Below, in pieces: positions 16,265 to 24,603 of a stretch of DNA of 64,000 nt. Made by a program: the position numbers and the translations under genes. Numbering within the stretch: position 1 is the first letter of the stretch; each line of letters opens with the position of its first letter. The notes below the pieces were generated by a model that was not told the DNA's origin, made no database searches, and was given only the letters and a program-made list of their open reading frames with translations. Origin of the DNA: Streptomyces sp. NBC_01255 (lineage in GTDB: Bacteria > Actinomycetota > Actinomycetes > Streptomycetales > Streptomycetaceae); assembly GCF_036226445.1 (NCBI RefSeq), contig NZ_CP108475.1, forward strand, positions 74,004 through 138,003. Direction: 5' to 3'.

Positions 16265-16332
16265 AGCCTGCTACAACCCGTCCGCGTGTGCGTTATAGAC
16301 CTGAGCACCTTCTACCGGATGGGAAAAGACTG

Positions 16333-16806
16333 ATGCCGAAGAAGCGCCGGCCAGCCAGAAGGAAGCCTCCACGTACGACGAGCCCGGACACGCTGACGAG
16401 GAGGCACGCCGACTATCAGCGGCTCTGCAACAACGACCGGCTAGTGGAGGAGTTCAGCGAAGAAGGCGCTCAGTGGCTGCTCGACGAGTACCAAGGACCT
16501 CTCAACGTTGCCGAGTTCAAGCTGGAGCAGGCCATCCGGCGCGACTCCTTCATGATGGACAACCCATTCGCAGGGCCCACCGCCTGCACAGCCCGGCAGA
16601 TCGGTCAGATGATCGATACGACCCTCCGCTTCATCGCGGAGGCGGCCGGCCAAGCCGGCAAACTCACCGCAAATCAGGCACGCGAAGTCGAGGAACTTCT
16701 AAGCAACCCTCTCGAACTCGCCGAGAACGAAGCCGATGTAGTCCGCGAAGCACACGAAGAAGGAGTTCTCTTACTCAATCATCGCAATCTATGGGCTTTC
16801 GCTTGA
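16333..16806 (+). CDS. hypothetical protein with lysine/arginine-rich N-terminus, 157 aa
   Basis: ATG 16333, preceded by GGGAAAAGA. Starts MPKKRRPARRK, then helices (YQRLCNNDRLVEEFSEEGAQWLLDEY, RQIGQMIDTTLRFIAEAAGQAGKL). Codon use is less GC-biased than the replication genes, which suggests separate acquisition. The protein at 24604 starts with a similar MPKKRKK segment and also follows a DciA-tail sequence. Function unknown. Confidence 0.65.
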   Translation: MPKKRRPARRKPPRTTSPDTLTRRHADYQRLCNNDRLVEEFSEEGAQWLLDEYQGPLNVAEFKLEQAIRRDSFMMDNPFAGPTACTARQIGQMIDTTLRFIAEAAGQAGKLTANQAREVEELLSNPLELAENEADVVREAHEEGVLLLNHRNLWAFA

Positions 16807-16898
16807 TCCGTTCTCGCGCCCCGCTTGCACTCACGATCCGGGCGCTGTACGGGGCTTCAACTTCATCCGGACTGACCATCCGCGCGCGAGGGGGACCC

Positions 16899-17033
16899 AT
16901 GGTCGCCACCGTGATCGCCGTCATCGGCATCCTGCGCGGCGCCGTCGTCGCCGGCCTCATCCAGCGCCGCACCGTCCGCACCACCCGCGACGCCGAACGT
17001 TTCGTCACCCTCGCGGCCCGCCTGTTCGACTGA
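16899..17033 (+). CDS. 44-residue single-pass membrane protein
   Basis: ATG 16899 with GGGGGA just upstream. One hydrophobic segment (VATVIAVIGILRGAVVAGLI) followed by a basic tail (QRRTVRTTRDAERF), the inside-positive layout of a small inner-membrane peptide. A strong hairpin follows the stop. Could be a membrane regulator or a toxin-like peptide; no family recognised. Confidence 0.5.
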   Translation: MVATVIAVIGILRGAVVAGLIQRRTVRTTRDAERFVTLAARLFD

Positions 17034-17043
17034 CCACCCGTCG

Positions 17044-17069
17044 CCCCGTTCCAGAAATCCGGAACGGGG
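17044..17069 (+). terminator. terminator hairpin
   Basis: CCCCGTTCC (17044-17052) pairs perfectly with GGAACGGGG (17061-17069) around an 8-base loop, ten bases after the stop of the small membrane protein. Confidence 0.7.
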
Positions 17070-17264
17070 GGGGACGCAGGCCGACCCCTGTCCCCGGCCG
17101 GTGCCACAGGTACAGGTGCCGACCGGCCCGTGCGCCCGGTTTGTGGGGCCTCGCTCCGTCATGCGGTCGGTGGACGCGAACCGCTACACAGAAGAGCGAA
17201 TGCCCGAGGCATTCGAGTGATGTCCCTTTGATCTACTGGCGCGCGATCAACCACTTACGGTGAC

Positions 17265-17984
17265 GTGTCGGCTGTGGACTTTCCGCAGCACTCCACCTAC
17301 CGCGTGCCGACCAAGCGTCCGTTCTTCCTCGCGGAGCTACGCTCCAGTCTCCCGAGTGTGGACGACCGGATCCGTGCGATCCCTGGGCAAGGGGATCCGA
17401 CGGAGTACGACGAGATCGCCGACTCGCTCTACAAGGTGTTCCTCACCGTCCGCAACCTTGCTCCGACCCGGAACTCCACGGACTGCGACTCCCATCCGAA
17501 CGGTCCGGTCGACCCTGAGCCGCCCGAGGGATGGGGGCATTGCCTGTTCTGCAACAGCAACCGGCGCGTTGGCGATCCCCGAGCCCGTCGCGGCGCGCCA
17601 AGGTCGCCTGGTGTGTACGAGATCCCGCCGCCGCCGTACACCCACGAAATGCTGCTTGAGCGGATGCGGCTGATCAACGACATCAGCTTCGACCTGCACT
17701 TCCGGTCGGAGTGGGAGGAGTTCTCGTTCGCGGCCGACCTTGTGCACGGCGCGTTCATCATTGCCCGTGAACTGTCCCGGCCACGCTCGTACTCACGGTG
17801 TCCTCAGCATCCCGGAGCCCCCATCGACCCGACGGCCCACGGCGGCCCGCGCTGTCTCTTCTGCGTCGCCCATGAGAAACGGGTGGCACCAGCGGTCCCA
17901 CCACCGCAGATCCGTGACCGTGAACGGCGCCTTCCTCACCGGCGGCAACGGCCTGGTCCGCCTGTACTTCCTGACGAGAGGTGA
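17265..17984 (+). CDS. protein with duplicated Cys/His zinc motif, 239 aa
   Basis: GTG 17265. Two copies of one motif are visible: CDSHPNGPVDP ... HCLFC near residues 75-95 and CPQHPGAPIDP ... RCLFC near 178-203, each preceded by a similar helix (YDEIADSLYKVFLTVRNLA, FAADLVHGAFIIARELS). This is an internal duplication with C-x2-H-P and C-L-F-C as likely zinc ligands. The end is basic. The next gene also has a zinc ribbon and its ribosome site lies over this gene's stop. Confidence 0.65.
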   Translation: MSAVDFPQHSTYRVPTKRPFFLAELRSSLPSVDDRIRAIPGQGDPTEYDEIADSLYKVFLTVRNLAPTRNSTDCDSHPNGPVDPEPPEGWGHCLFCNSNRRVGDPRARRGAPRSPGVYEIPPPPYTHEMLLERMRLINDISFDLHFRSEWEEFSFAADLVHGAFIIARELSRPRSYSRCPQHPGAPIDPTAHGGPRCLFCVAHEKRVAPAVPPPQIRDRERRLPHRRQRPGPPVLPDER

Positions 17985-17987
17985 ACA

Positions 17988-18368
17988 GTGCCTTCCCCCT
18001 ACGACCATCTGACCGCAGCGGAGGAACTCCTCCACCAAGCTCGCGCACTCCTGTCCTGCGGCCGATACCGGGCAGCCGACAGCCACTGTCTGCTGGCGTC
18101 CGGGTTCATGAAGGCAGCTCGCGCCCGTGGCCAGATTCTTCCGGAACCGACGCAGGTACCCACAGCCCGTCTTGCCCCACTGCCGGACTGGTGCGGCCGA
18201 TGCGACGGTCCGGACCTCGGGCTCAGGTGGGTGCAGATCACCCTCCCCGGCGAGGACACGTCCCGCATGGCGCGATGCCCCGACTGCCATCCGTCCAGCG
18301 CTGCGCGAACGGCAGCCGATGTCGACTCCTCCGGAGAGGCCACACCTGTGGGAAGCGCGCTGACCTGA
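17988..18368 (+). CDS. zinc-ribbon protein, 126 aa
   Basis: GTG 17988 with GAGGTGA five bases upstream, three bases after the previous stop. An N-terminal helical pair (YDHLTAAEELLHQARALL, RAADSHCLLASGFMKAA) is followed by WCGRCDGPDLGLRWV and ARCPDCHP, a two-knuckle zinc ribbon. This architecture is frequent on Streptomyces plasmids and phages; function unknown. Confidence 0.7.
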   Translation: MPSPYDHLTAAEELLHQARALLSCGRYRAADSHCLLASGFMKAARARGQILPEPTQVPTARLAPLPDWCGRCDGPDLGLRWVQITLPGEDTSRMARCPDCHPSSAARTAADVDSSGEATPVGSALT

Positions 18369-18522
18369 TCCGCGAGGCATCAGCACGCAGTGCGTTGCTG
18401 TCGTCAGCGCCCCTGGGATCACGATCGGGCGACAGCACCCACCTCGCGGGTGAACCGGGTCGCATCGTGGATCCGGATCAAGGCGGCGGCCGGGAGGCAC
18501 ACCATTGGAATGCCGCCGCGGC

Positions 18523-19359
18523 TCAAAGGGATTCATCTGCGGCCATGGCGGCGTCCACGCGCTGAGGGTGTGTCCTGCTGTGCTTGCGGCCGCTGCCTGT
18601 ACAGGGCGATCCCGGGGCGGCCGAGCAGTGCGGGCATGGCACCGCTGCAAGAGCCTCGTCACGGTGGGCGGCGGCCAGCCAGACGTCGCGCTGGAGTGCC
18701 TGCAGCTTCCTTTCGGCTTCCGCCTGCTTCTTCTTCTGGAATTCGTCGTTCATCTCGGCTGTACGGTCCGTCAGCGGATCGTCGAGGATGGCGCGGAGGT
18801 CGCCGTCGAGCGGCGGTGGCACTTCTTTCGGGCGGCCGTACGCATACGACTGGAGCAGGAACTCCTTCGGCCAGTTCCAGTCGGCCAGTTGCCGGCGCGC
18901 CTTGTGTAGCCCCCGCTGGGACTGGCCCTTCGGGGTCTTGCACAGCACCGCCGCAGGGGCCCCGCAGTGGGGGCAGGTCACCGACAGGATGTCGATCAGC
19001 GCGTCTCGCCGCTCTGCTCGGTCCTGGGCGATCTCGGTTCGCAGTTTCTCCGCCGCCTGTTCCTTGCGGGTCTGCTCGGCTTCCTTCTCCTGCGGCGTCA
19101 CGTGGAACGGGCAGGGCGACTCGGCCACGACCCAGCCGCAGGGCGATCCGGTCTTCTTCGGATGTCCGCACAGGTCCGGGTTGCGCCACTGGACGGCCCG
19201 GCCCATCTTCCACGGCCCGGTATAGGGGTTGTTGCAGCATCCGCACGACGGCAGGGCTCCCGGTTCCAGCGGGACCGCGGCGTACAGGTGGCCGGCTACC
19301 TCGACCACGAGGTTCGGGGAAGCACATGCGCACTCGGGCGCCTCGCTCTGTGTACTCAC
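18523..19359 (-). CDS. coiled-coil protein with repeated CPxC zinc fingers, 278 aa
   Basis: GTG 19359. Cysteine-rich front (ECACAS, CGCCNNPYTGP, LCGHPKKTGSPCGW), a Glu/Lys/Arg coiled coil, then two C-x2-C-x6-C...H fingers: CPHCGAPAAVLCKTPKGQ near 130 and CPHCSAAPGSPCTGSGRKH near 242. Such fingers are common in actinophage and plasmid DNA-handling proteins. The CoiA-like protein at 20736 carries the same finger type, so the two may work together. Confidence 0.7.
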   Translation of the reverse strand: MSTQSEAPECACASPNLVVEVAGHLYAAVPLEPGALPSCGCCNNPYTGPWKMGRAVQWRNPDLCGHPKKTGSPCGWVVAESPCPFHVTPQEKEAEQTRKEQAAEKLRTEIAQDRAERRDALIDILSVTCPHCGAPAAVLCKTPKGQSQRGLHKARRQLADWNWPKEFLLQSYAYGRPKEVPPPLDGDLRAILDDPLTDRTAEMNDEFQKKKQAEAERKLQALQRDVWLAAAHRDEALAAVPCPHCSAAPGSPCTGSGRKHSRTHPQRVDAAMAADESL

Positions 19360-19646
19360 AGAGGATCAACGCGCGAGCTGGCCGACCCGACCCTGCGGTC
19401 TGGCTGCTGTCACCCGCCCGGACCAACGTCGAGCGGCATGGCGGACCGTGACGACTCGCGCTCCGCCCCGTAGAGCTGCTGTCCGACGCGGCGGGCCAGG
19501 GTGTCTAGGACGGCGGATTCCAGCAACCGGCGGTTACACCCGACCGCGAGCTCGAAGCCGTCACCGCTTTCGCAGCCGCCATAGCGGCCCACCGCCGCGC
19601 CATGGTCGTCCGCGTGTCTTGAACGGCTTCCGTTGGCCCCAGGCGA

Positions 19647-19737
19647 ACGGGGTAAGTTCTAGATCTCGTCGACGCTTCCTCGTCATTGCAACACCTTCGG
19701 GGTCTTGCGTTGCGACGAGCTCTAGAACTCACCCCGT
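19647..19737. repeat. 25-bp imperfect inverted repeat (large stem-loop)
   Basis: Arms 19647-19671 and 19713-19737 pair with two mismatches; the core is GTAAGTTCTAGATCTCGTCG against CGACGAGCTCTAGAACTCAC. The 41-base centre can form a smaller GCAAC/GTTGC stem. It lies in the 505-bp gap between divergent genes where no coding frame is seen, so it could be a structured RNA, a recombination site or an operator. Confidence 0.6.
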
Positions 19738-19864
19738 CACAGCGGGGCCAAAGCAGACCGTCCTAGACACATTGGCCTTGAGGCCGCCGCGTATACGGCA
19801 CGCTCACCGTGAACCGCGTCTTTGATGGAGACGCGCCTTACCCCTGATCAGTGACGGAGCCCTC

Positions 19865-20395
19865 GTGTCTCTCATCACCGAGTACATCACCAGCGCCCGG
19901 CCGGATCGTGGGCTCGTGGAGGTGTACGACTCGGACGCCTACGTCGGCAGCGACGAGGCGTACTACCGGTCAAGGACCCAGGTAGTCGCCGGAGACGGCT
20001 ATCACCTCTACCTGCAGACCCGCCAGCCCGACATCGCGGTAAAGGTCATCATCAGGGTCTGGGACACCCCCCAGAACCCCCCGGAAGACGCCGAGGGCAC
20101 GGTCCCTGTCTCTCTGCAATCAGAGACGGGCCAGCTCGTCATCAACCAGGTCACCTTCGGGCCGGCGGGCGAGATGGTCTTGCCTCGACCCGGCGTCTAC
20201 GACGGCCACGCGGCATGGAGCGGGCGAGAAGCCACAGCCGCCTACTACAACGCGTGCACCCAGCGCGGTGCCGAGGAACAATGGGACGCGGAACAGATCG
20301 GAGCAGCGTGGAGCCAGTGCCCCACGACTGAGCAGTACACCCTCGACCTGTGGTTCGTCCGGGAATCCGAACCAGACGACGACTGGGACGAATAG
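19865..20395 (+). CDS. hypothetical protein, beta-rich, 176 aa
   Basis: GTG 19865; the preceding GGAG lies about six bases upstream. Acidic, mostly beta pattern (GYHLYLQTRQPDIAVKVIIRV, GQLVINQVTFGPAGEMVL) ending in DDDWDE. No signal peptide, membrane segment or catalytic motif. Unknown family; it sits between the large inverted repeat and the first DciA-tail relic. Confidence 0.65.
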   Translation: MSLITEYITSARPDRGLVEVYDSDAYVGSDEAYYRSRTQVVAGDGYHLYLQTRQPDIAVKVIIRVWDTPQNPPEDAEGTVPVSLQSETGQLVINQVTFGPAGEMVLPRPGVYDGHAAWSGREATAAYYNACTQRGAEEQWDAEQIGAAWSQCPTTEQYTLDLWFVRESEPDDDWDE

Positions 20396-20521
20396 CCTGC
20401 GCCCACCAGCGCATCGAGCGCCTTCTCCAGCTCCCCCTCCGCGCCCACGGCCGCGTCCGGACCAGGGATCGGCGACGGGTAGAGGTTCGTGTCGCGGGTG
20501 GGGGCCGCCACAACCTCGCCT

Positions 20522-20638
20522 GGCATCGTCTCCCCCGACATCGAGGACGGCCAGGAGGACGAGGTGCCGATACCGCTCGAAGATGTCCGCGCCCAGCAGC
20601 GCCAGACCGCCGCTCGCGCCCTCCGCCGAACCGGATGA
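20522..20638 (+). pseudogene. relic of the DciA-like gene 3' end (copy 2)
   Basis: Reads PDIEDGQEDEVP then LEDVRAQQRQTA before a stop; the intact gene at 16090-16180 reads PDIEQDQEDEVP and LEDVRAQQRQAA. No start or N-terminal domain remains. A minus-strand frame beginning at 20541 (MSGETMPGEVVAAPTRDTNL) overlaps it and looks coding for about 47 residues, perhaps another broken gene. Confidence 0.7.
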
Positions 20639-20735
20639 GTGCTCTGGTAATCGCGTCGGGCGAGACGGACGCGGGATCGGCTGCGGAGCCGCCGTGTGTG
20701 GTGGCACGCTGAGTTGGGACGAAAGGTGGGGGTTC

Positions 20736-22388
20736 GTGCGAGGTGACAGGCGGCAGATTCAGACGGCGGTTCTGGGCAGCGCGGACTCGGAGGAGCCGCT
20801 GATGCTGCCGCTGGAGGCGATCGAGCTGGACGCCTTCCGCCGGCAGCACGAGCACGACACGTACTGGTGCGGGCTGCTGCTCGGAGGCTGCGGCCTGCAG
20901 CTGACCACCAAGCTCTACACCGACCGCGTCTGCCACTTCTCTCACTTCCCGAACCCTGACGGGCACCCTCACCTGTGCGGACGCCGTGCCCGCGGCGTGG
21001 CGAGCGCCGACCACCTGTACGTGAAGGCCGCAGCCGATGCCTGGCTGCGCGGGCGCGGGACGCAGGCCGGCTTCGACTTCGTCCAGCCGGATGGGGTGCC
21101 GATCGGGTCGGTCGTCGACATCCAGCTCCCGCACAAGAGGCTGCGCGTGCACCTGGACCAAGAGGTGGCGCCGGACTGGGACGCGGAGCACGAGCCGGTG
21201 CTCGGGGTGTCTGTTCCGGTGGACTCCGACACCCTGATCGACCGCTGGTACGTGCACCGCATCCGTCTGGACAGCGAAGGCACCACCCGCCGGGTGCGGA
21301 TCGGCACCGAGGCGTTCGCCCGGCCCACCGAGTGGTTCGCCCTGGACGAATGCGAGATCACCGACCGGGGCCTGTCCACCCCGGCGGTCGAGCGGATCGT
21401 CCAGGCCCGTAACACGCCTTCCTCGACCGTGTGGACTCCGGGCAAGAAGCAGGAGGAACCGGAGCAGGACGTTCAGGCGCACGAGCTGATGCGCCGGCTG
21501 CTCTACGCCCGTCGGACCGAGTCCACCGATCTGGCGCAAGAAGTGTGCCGCGAGATCACCGAGCTGGCCGGGGTGAGCCCACAGCTCCAGCGCCAACTGG
21601 ACGCCGCCCGCCGCAACGCCCTGCTCTGGGTGAAGAAGGAGACAGAGGCCCGCCAGGAACTGTTTGCCCGCTTGAACCAGGCCATGGCCGATCAGAAGAC
21701 CGGCAGGGTCAAAGCGCTCCTGGCGGAAGTGAAGACGGTCACCCGGGACGGCCGGTCCGAGGAGGAGGAGCACACGGTCCGCGCGGCCGCTGACTACCTG
21801 GCCGCCGTGGTATCGGCCGCGCTCGCACGCCTGGACACCCTCCTTGAGGACATCAGTCGCCTGCCTGCGAACGAGGACCCATGGCGCCTGAAGGCCAAAG
21901 TCCAGCAGCTGTTCCAGGCAGCCACCGGGATCGGCAAACTCGGGGAGCACCGGCAGGCTCAGCTCGAGCTGTGGAGCCAACGCCTGCGATACATGCCTTT
22001 CCCGCCCCAACCCTCCACACCACTCAGGCCGCTCAAGCCGCAGGAGACCGCACCGCTCCACCAGCAGGTCGGCCAGGCGTACTGGAACACCAGGCCGTGC
22101 CCGCACTGCGGAGTGGACCCCGGCCAGCAGTGCGTCATCGACGAAGGGCGACGTACCGGTCAGGCACGGAAGGTGCCGCATGCCGATCGGCTGCGGTCCA
22201 CCATCCGCGAGCTCCAGGAGCAGCAGAAAAAGCACGAGGTGGCCCGGACCGTGTGGCAGGTGTACGACGTGGCCTGCCCCGACTGCGACCAGAAAGCCGG
22301 GGCCTGGTGCCTCACACCTGGCAGACCGCACTCCTCGCGTTCCAGGCGCGCCAAGGAACGCACCGAGCAGCAAGAGCCGCGCTTCTGA
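20736..22388 (+). CDS. CoiA-like predicted nuclease fused to coiled coil and two zinc fingers, 550 aa
   Basis: GTG 20736 after GGTGGGGG. The first ~200 residues follow the CoiA pattern: cysteines 45/52, then CHFSH (66-70), C81, SADHLYVK (90-97) and VVDIQL with Asp128 ahead of RLRVHLDQ, the likely restriction-endonuclease-like core. A long helical middle follows, then two fingers CPHCGVDPGQQC and CPDCDQKAGAWC near the end. CoiA is a competence-linked nuclease family; on a plasmid it could process incoming DNA or act in defence. Identification is by pattern only. Confidence 0.6.
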   Translation: MRGDRRQIQTAVLGSADSEEPLMLPLEAIELDAFRRQHEHDTYWCGLLLGGCGLQLTTKLYTDRVCHFSHFPNPDGHPHLCGRRARGVASADHLYVKAAADAWLRGRGTQAGFDFVQPDGVPIGSVVDIQLPHKRLRVHLDQEVAPDWDAEHEPVLGVSVPVDSDTLIDRWYVHRIRLDSEGTTRRVRIGTEAFARPTEWFALDECEITDRGLSTPAVERIVQARNTPSSTVWTPGKKQEEPEQDVQAHELMRRLLYARRTESTDLAQEVCREITELAGVSPQLQRQLDAARRNALLWVKKETEARQELFARLNQAMADQKTGRVKALLAEVKTVTRDGRSEEEEHTVRAAADYLAAVVSAALARLDTLLEDISRLPANEDPWRLKAKVQQLFQAATGIGKLGEHRQAQLELWSQRLRYMPFPPQPSTPLRPLKPQETAPLHQQVGQAYWNTRPCPHCGVDPGQQCVIDEGRRTGQARKVPHADRLRSTIRELQEQQKKHEVARTVWQVYDVACPDCDQKAGAWCLTPGRPHSSRSRRAKERTEQQEPRF

Positions 22389-22753
22389 GACCTCAGTCCG
22401 ACCGGAAAGAGGTACGTCGAAGCCGTTCATGCGTGTTCCGTCAGGATCTGCCTCCCTGCCCTTGGCACAACGGGGCCGCAGTGCAGGGATGGAGGCCGCA
22501 CCGCGACGACCTTCCGCCTGGCTTCGAGGACGCTCTGGCGGGCTGACGCGGCTTTTCGCTAAGCTGCGCTTTGCGTGACTCGTATCTTCACAGGGTCGCT
22601 GCCCATCCGGGTGGTGACCCTTTGTCATATGCGGCTCGGCGAGCCGCCGACTGCCGGTCATACGGCTTCGCCAGCCTCTTTCCCCAGGGCGTTTTCCGTG
22701 TCACACTGAGGGCGGCCCCGGCGTGCCCGGAAACGGCCGGCGCCAGAGATGCG

Positions 22754-22777
22754 GGCCATCGTCCAACGACGGTGGCC
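22754..22777. repeat. palindromic repeat copy B
   Basis: GGCCATCGTC pairs with GACGGTGGCC around CAAC and is followed by CTTCGTCAT. Copy C (22895-22918) has the same stem followed by TTCGTCGTG; a degenerate copy A lies at 22601-22631 (CATCCGGGTGG ... CTTTGTCAT). Confidence 0.6.
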
Positions 22778-22867
22778 CTTCGTCATTTCACGGACAGCGG
22801 CGCTCCGGGACGCCTCGCGGCCGCGCGGTGCGCTGGACCGGCATCGGGCACAGCAGCGCGGCCCGTC

Positions 22868-22927
22868 ACGACGAAGGCCTTGCGCCGGAGTAAAGGCCAT
22901 CGTCCGGGGACGGTGGCCTTCGTCGTG
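22868..22927. promoter_or_regulatory. mutually exclusive hairpins (copy C)
   Basis: CACGACGAAGGCC (22868-22880) is the exact complement of GGCCTTCGTCGTG (22915-22927), while the inner GGCCATCGTCC/GGACGGTGGCC stem (22895-22918) uses part of the same right arm. The two folds compete, as in attenuators. Confidence 0.45.
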
Positions 22928-23029
22928 TCCGGCACCACGACACAAAAGGAGGTTGATCCTCTGCGGAGCTAGCGCAACACTGATGCCAGCAGATCGCGTA
23001 TGCCCTCATCCAGGGCGTTGTCCATGACA

Positions 23030-23061
23030 GGCGGAAGGTCACCTCGACCTCCGCCTTTTTT
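23030..23061 (+). terminator. intrinsic terminator with T6 tract
   Basis: GGCGGAAGGTC pairs with GACCTCCGCC (one bulge) around ACCTC, followed by TTTTTT at 23056-23061. The best classical terminator in the window; the transcript it ends is not evident. Confidence 0.8.
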
Positions 23062-23102
23062 GTTGCCCTGCCCAAGGGGCAAGGACACCTCTCTCTTCCC
23101 CA

Positions 23103-23134
23103 GGCCCCGCTCCGAATCTCGGACGGGGCCTTTC
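23103..23134 (+). terminator. terminator-like hairpin upstream of the 23173 gene
   Basis: GGCCCCG(C)TCCGA pairs with TCGGACGGGGCC, then TTTC. It lies in the leader of the next gene, so it may end an upstream small transcript. Confidence 0.6.
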
Positions 23135-23172
23135 GCATGCCCGGATCCGGGCACTCCAAGGAGGCCACCTCC

Positions 23173-23700
23173 ATGAACCCGACGTTCGACGACCCCAGCA
23201 TCATGGCCGTCTACCGCTACCTGACCGGTGCCGCCGAGCCGCCCCGCACCGGGCAGCGCCCCACCCCAGCCAACATGCCGCGGCGCATCCAGCGCCCCCG
23301 AAGCGCGGCCGACATCGCCCGAGCCGAAGGCCTCGACCTCGGCGACATGACCCGCAGGCCCCGTTCCGAGCGGCGCTCCGGCCCCTGCCCGCCCCGTCGT
23401 TCGGCCCTGCGTGTGGTGATGGACCACCTCCTCGAAGCCGGCTGCCCGCGCCAGGAAGCCGCCGAGCTGGCCGGCCGGTGGCTGCAAGTCGACCCCTCCG
23501 CCGAGGGGGTGCGCCGCTGGATGGACACGATCGGCGCATACCGGCCCGACGTCGCCCTTCAACTGCGCCTGCACAACTTGGGCACCGACGACCTGGACGT
23601 ACCGGTCGACGGCACGCCCGCCCGTCGACGGCTGCGTGACGGCGAACCGATCGGCCAGGTCATCGCAGCCCTCCTGGCGCTGCGACAGCCACCCGCCTGA
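23173..23700 (+). CDS. hypothetical protein, possible partner of the PIN-like gene, 175 aa
   Basis: ATG 23173 with AAGGAGG about nine bases upstream. Proline/arginine-rich first half (PRRIQRPRSAADIARAEGLD) and a helical second half with an HTH-like run (VMDHLLEAGCPRQEAAELAGRW shortened here to its key helix). No firm family. It precedes a PIN-like gene by 168 bp on the same strand, so it could be its regulator or antitoxin, which is conjecture. Confidence 0.6.
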   Translation: MNPTFDDPSIMAVYRYLTGAAEPPRTGQRPTPANMPRRIQRPRSAADIARAEGLDLGDMTRRPRSERRSGPCPPRRSALRVVMDHLLEAGCPRQEAAELAGRWLQVDPSAEGVRRWMDTIGAYRPDVALQLRLHNLGTDDLDVPVDGTPARRRLRDGEPIGQVIAALLALRQPPA

Positions 23701-23868
23701 ACCCGCCGCCCCCGGTGCCGGCCGGTCCCGTCACACCGGCGTGCGTGCGAACGCCCCGCCACAACGGCGGGACGCTCGCACGCCCCCCGCCCAGGTCATG
23801 CCACGCCACAAACCGGCCCTGGTGCGCCCCGTCCAGCTCAGCCAACCAGCTTCTCCCTTGGAGGAACC

Positions 23869-24315
23869 ATGACCGCCCCGGTACACCCCGCCCCGGCCAC
23901 ACCCGGATCCCGCGCGACGGCACCGATCGCCGTTGTCCTGGACCACACGACCGCCACCGCGCTGCACGATCCCCACAACCCGTTCCACAAGGCCATGGAG
24001 CAGCTCTACGACGAAGCAAGCAAAGGCTTCGGCGCCCTGTACGTCCCCGCGCTCTGCCTGACTGCCGCGGACGCCTGCCACCCGGGCCTGCTCGCCTCCA
24101 TCAACAGCCGCCGGTTCATCCAGATCGAAGCCTTCGACACCGCCGTCGCGCTCACCACCACTGGGATTCAATACGCCGGATACTCCTGGGCCGCCATCCA
24201 CGCCATCCACGCCGCCCGTCCAAGCGCCGACTTCCCCACCGGCCGCTGCCTCCTCACCCTCACCCCCGAGCTGTATGAGGGAACAGGCGTCCATGCTTTC
24301 CACCCCGACCGGTAA
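23869..24315 (+). CDS. PIN-domain-like protein, 148 aa
   Basis: ATG 23869 with GGAGG four bases upstream. IAVVLDHTTATAL carries the first PIN aspartate; VPALCLTAADAC and WAAIHAIHAARP follow the order of the second and third acidic/polar positions, and CLLTLTPELYEG fits the end strand. Some acidic residues are replaced by His/Ala, so nuclease activity is uncertain. PIN proteins usually act as RNases of VapC type. Confidence 0.55.
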   Translation: MTAPVHPAPATPGSRATAPIAVVLDHTTATALHDPHNPFHKAMEQLYDEASKGFGALYVPALCLTAADACHPGLLASINSRRFIQIEAFDTAVALTTTGIQYAGYSWAAIHAIHAARPSADFPTGRCLLTLTPELYEGTGVHAFHPDR

Positions 24316-24341
24316 CCACCTGCCGGAGTACGGCACGGAAG

Positions 24342-24410
24342 GACGTTGCTTGAGGATGTCCGGGCTAAGCAGCGTTGGGCCGACGAGGCCGTACGCATCG
24401 CCGCGATCCT
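24342..24410 (+). pseudogene. relic of the DciA-like gene 3' end (copy 3)
   Basis: The frame reads LEDVRAKQRWADEAVRIAAI; the intact gene has LEDVRAQQRQAAEAVRAAAI at the same place. DNA identity by eye is roughly three quarters. It starts 27 bp after the PIN-like gene and has no start of its own. Confidence 0.6.
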
Positions 24411-24603
24411 GTGGCCGGCGCCGAGCGGCCGGGAGGGACGGTGTCTCGACCGTGGCTCCCGCCCTGCGCCAGGCCGGGTGACAGCACTGCGGCAGGACGA
24501 TCAACCGGCAGATCACATAGGCCTTTCAGTTGATCGAGGTACAGGTGCCACCTGGCCACTGCAAGGATCATCGAGCCACGAAAAGGTGAGGAGAGCGACG
24601 AGG

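Larger units (their letters stand above)
22389..23172. other. gene-free interval with repeated hairpins and terminators
   Basis: No frame with coding bias across 784 bp. It contains three related repeats (22601-22631, 22754-22790, 22895-22927) and two intrinsic-terminator-like hairpins (23030-23061, 23103-23134), plus the palindrome GCCCGGATCCGGGC at 23139-23152. Small transcripts ending at these hairpins are possible. Confidence 0.5.

Noticed and set aside
22658..22945. Minus-strand 95-codon frame with repeated GHRxxTMA segments
   Set aside because: The repeats are just the translated DNA palindromes at 22754 and 22895; there is no start signal.
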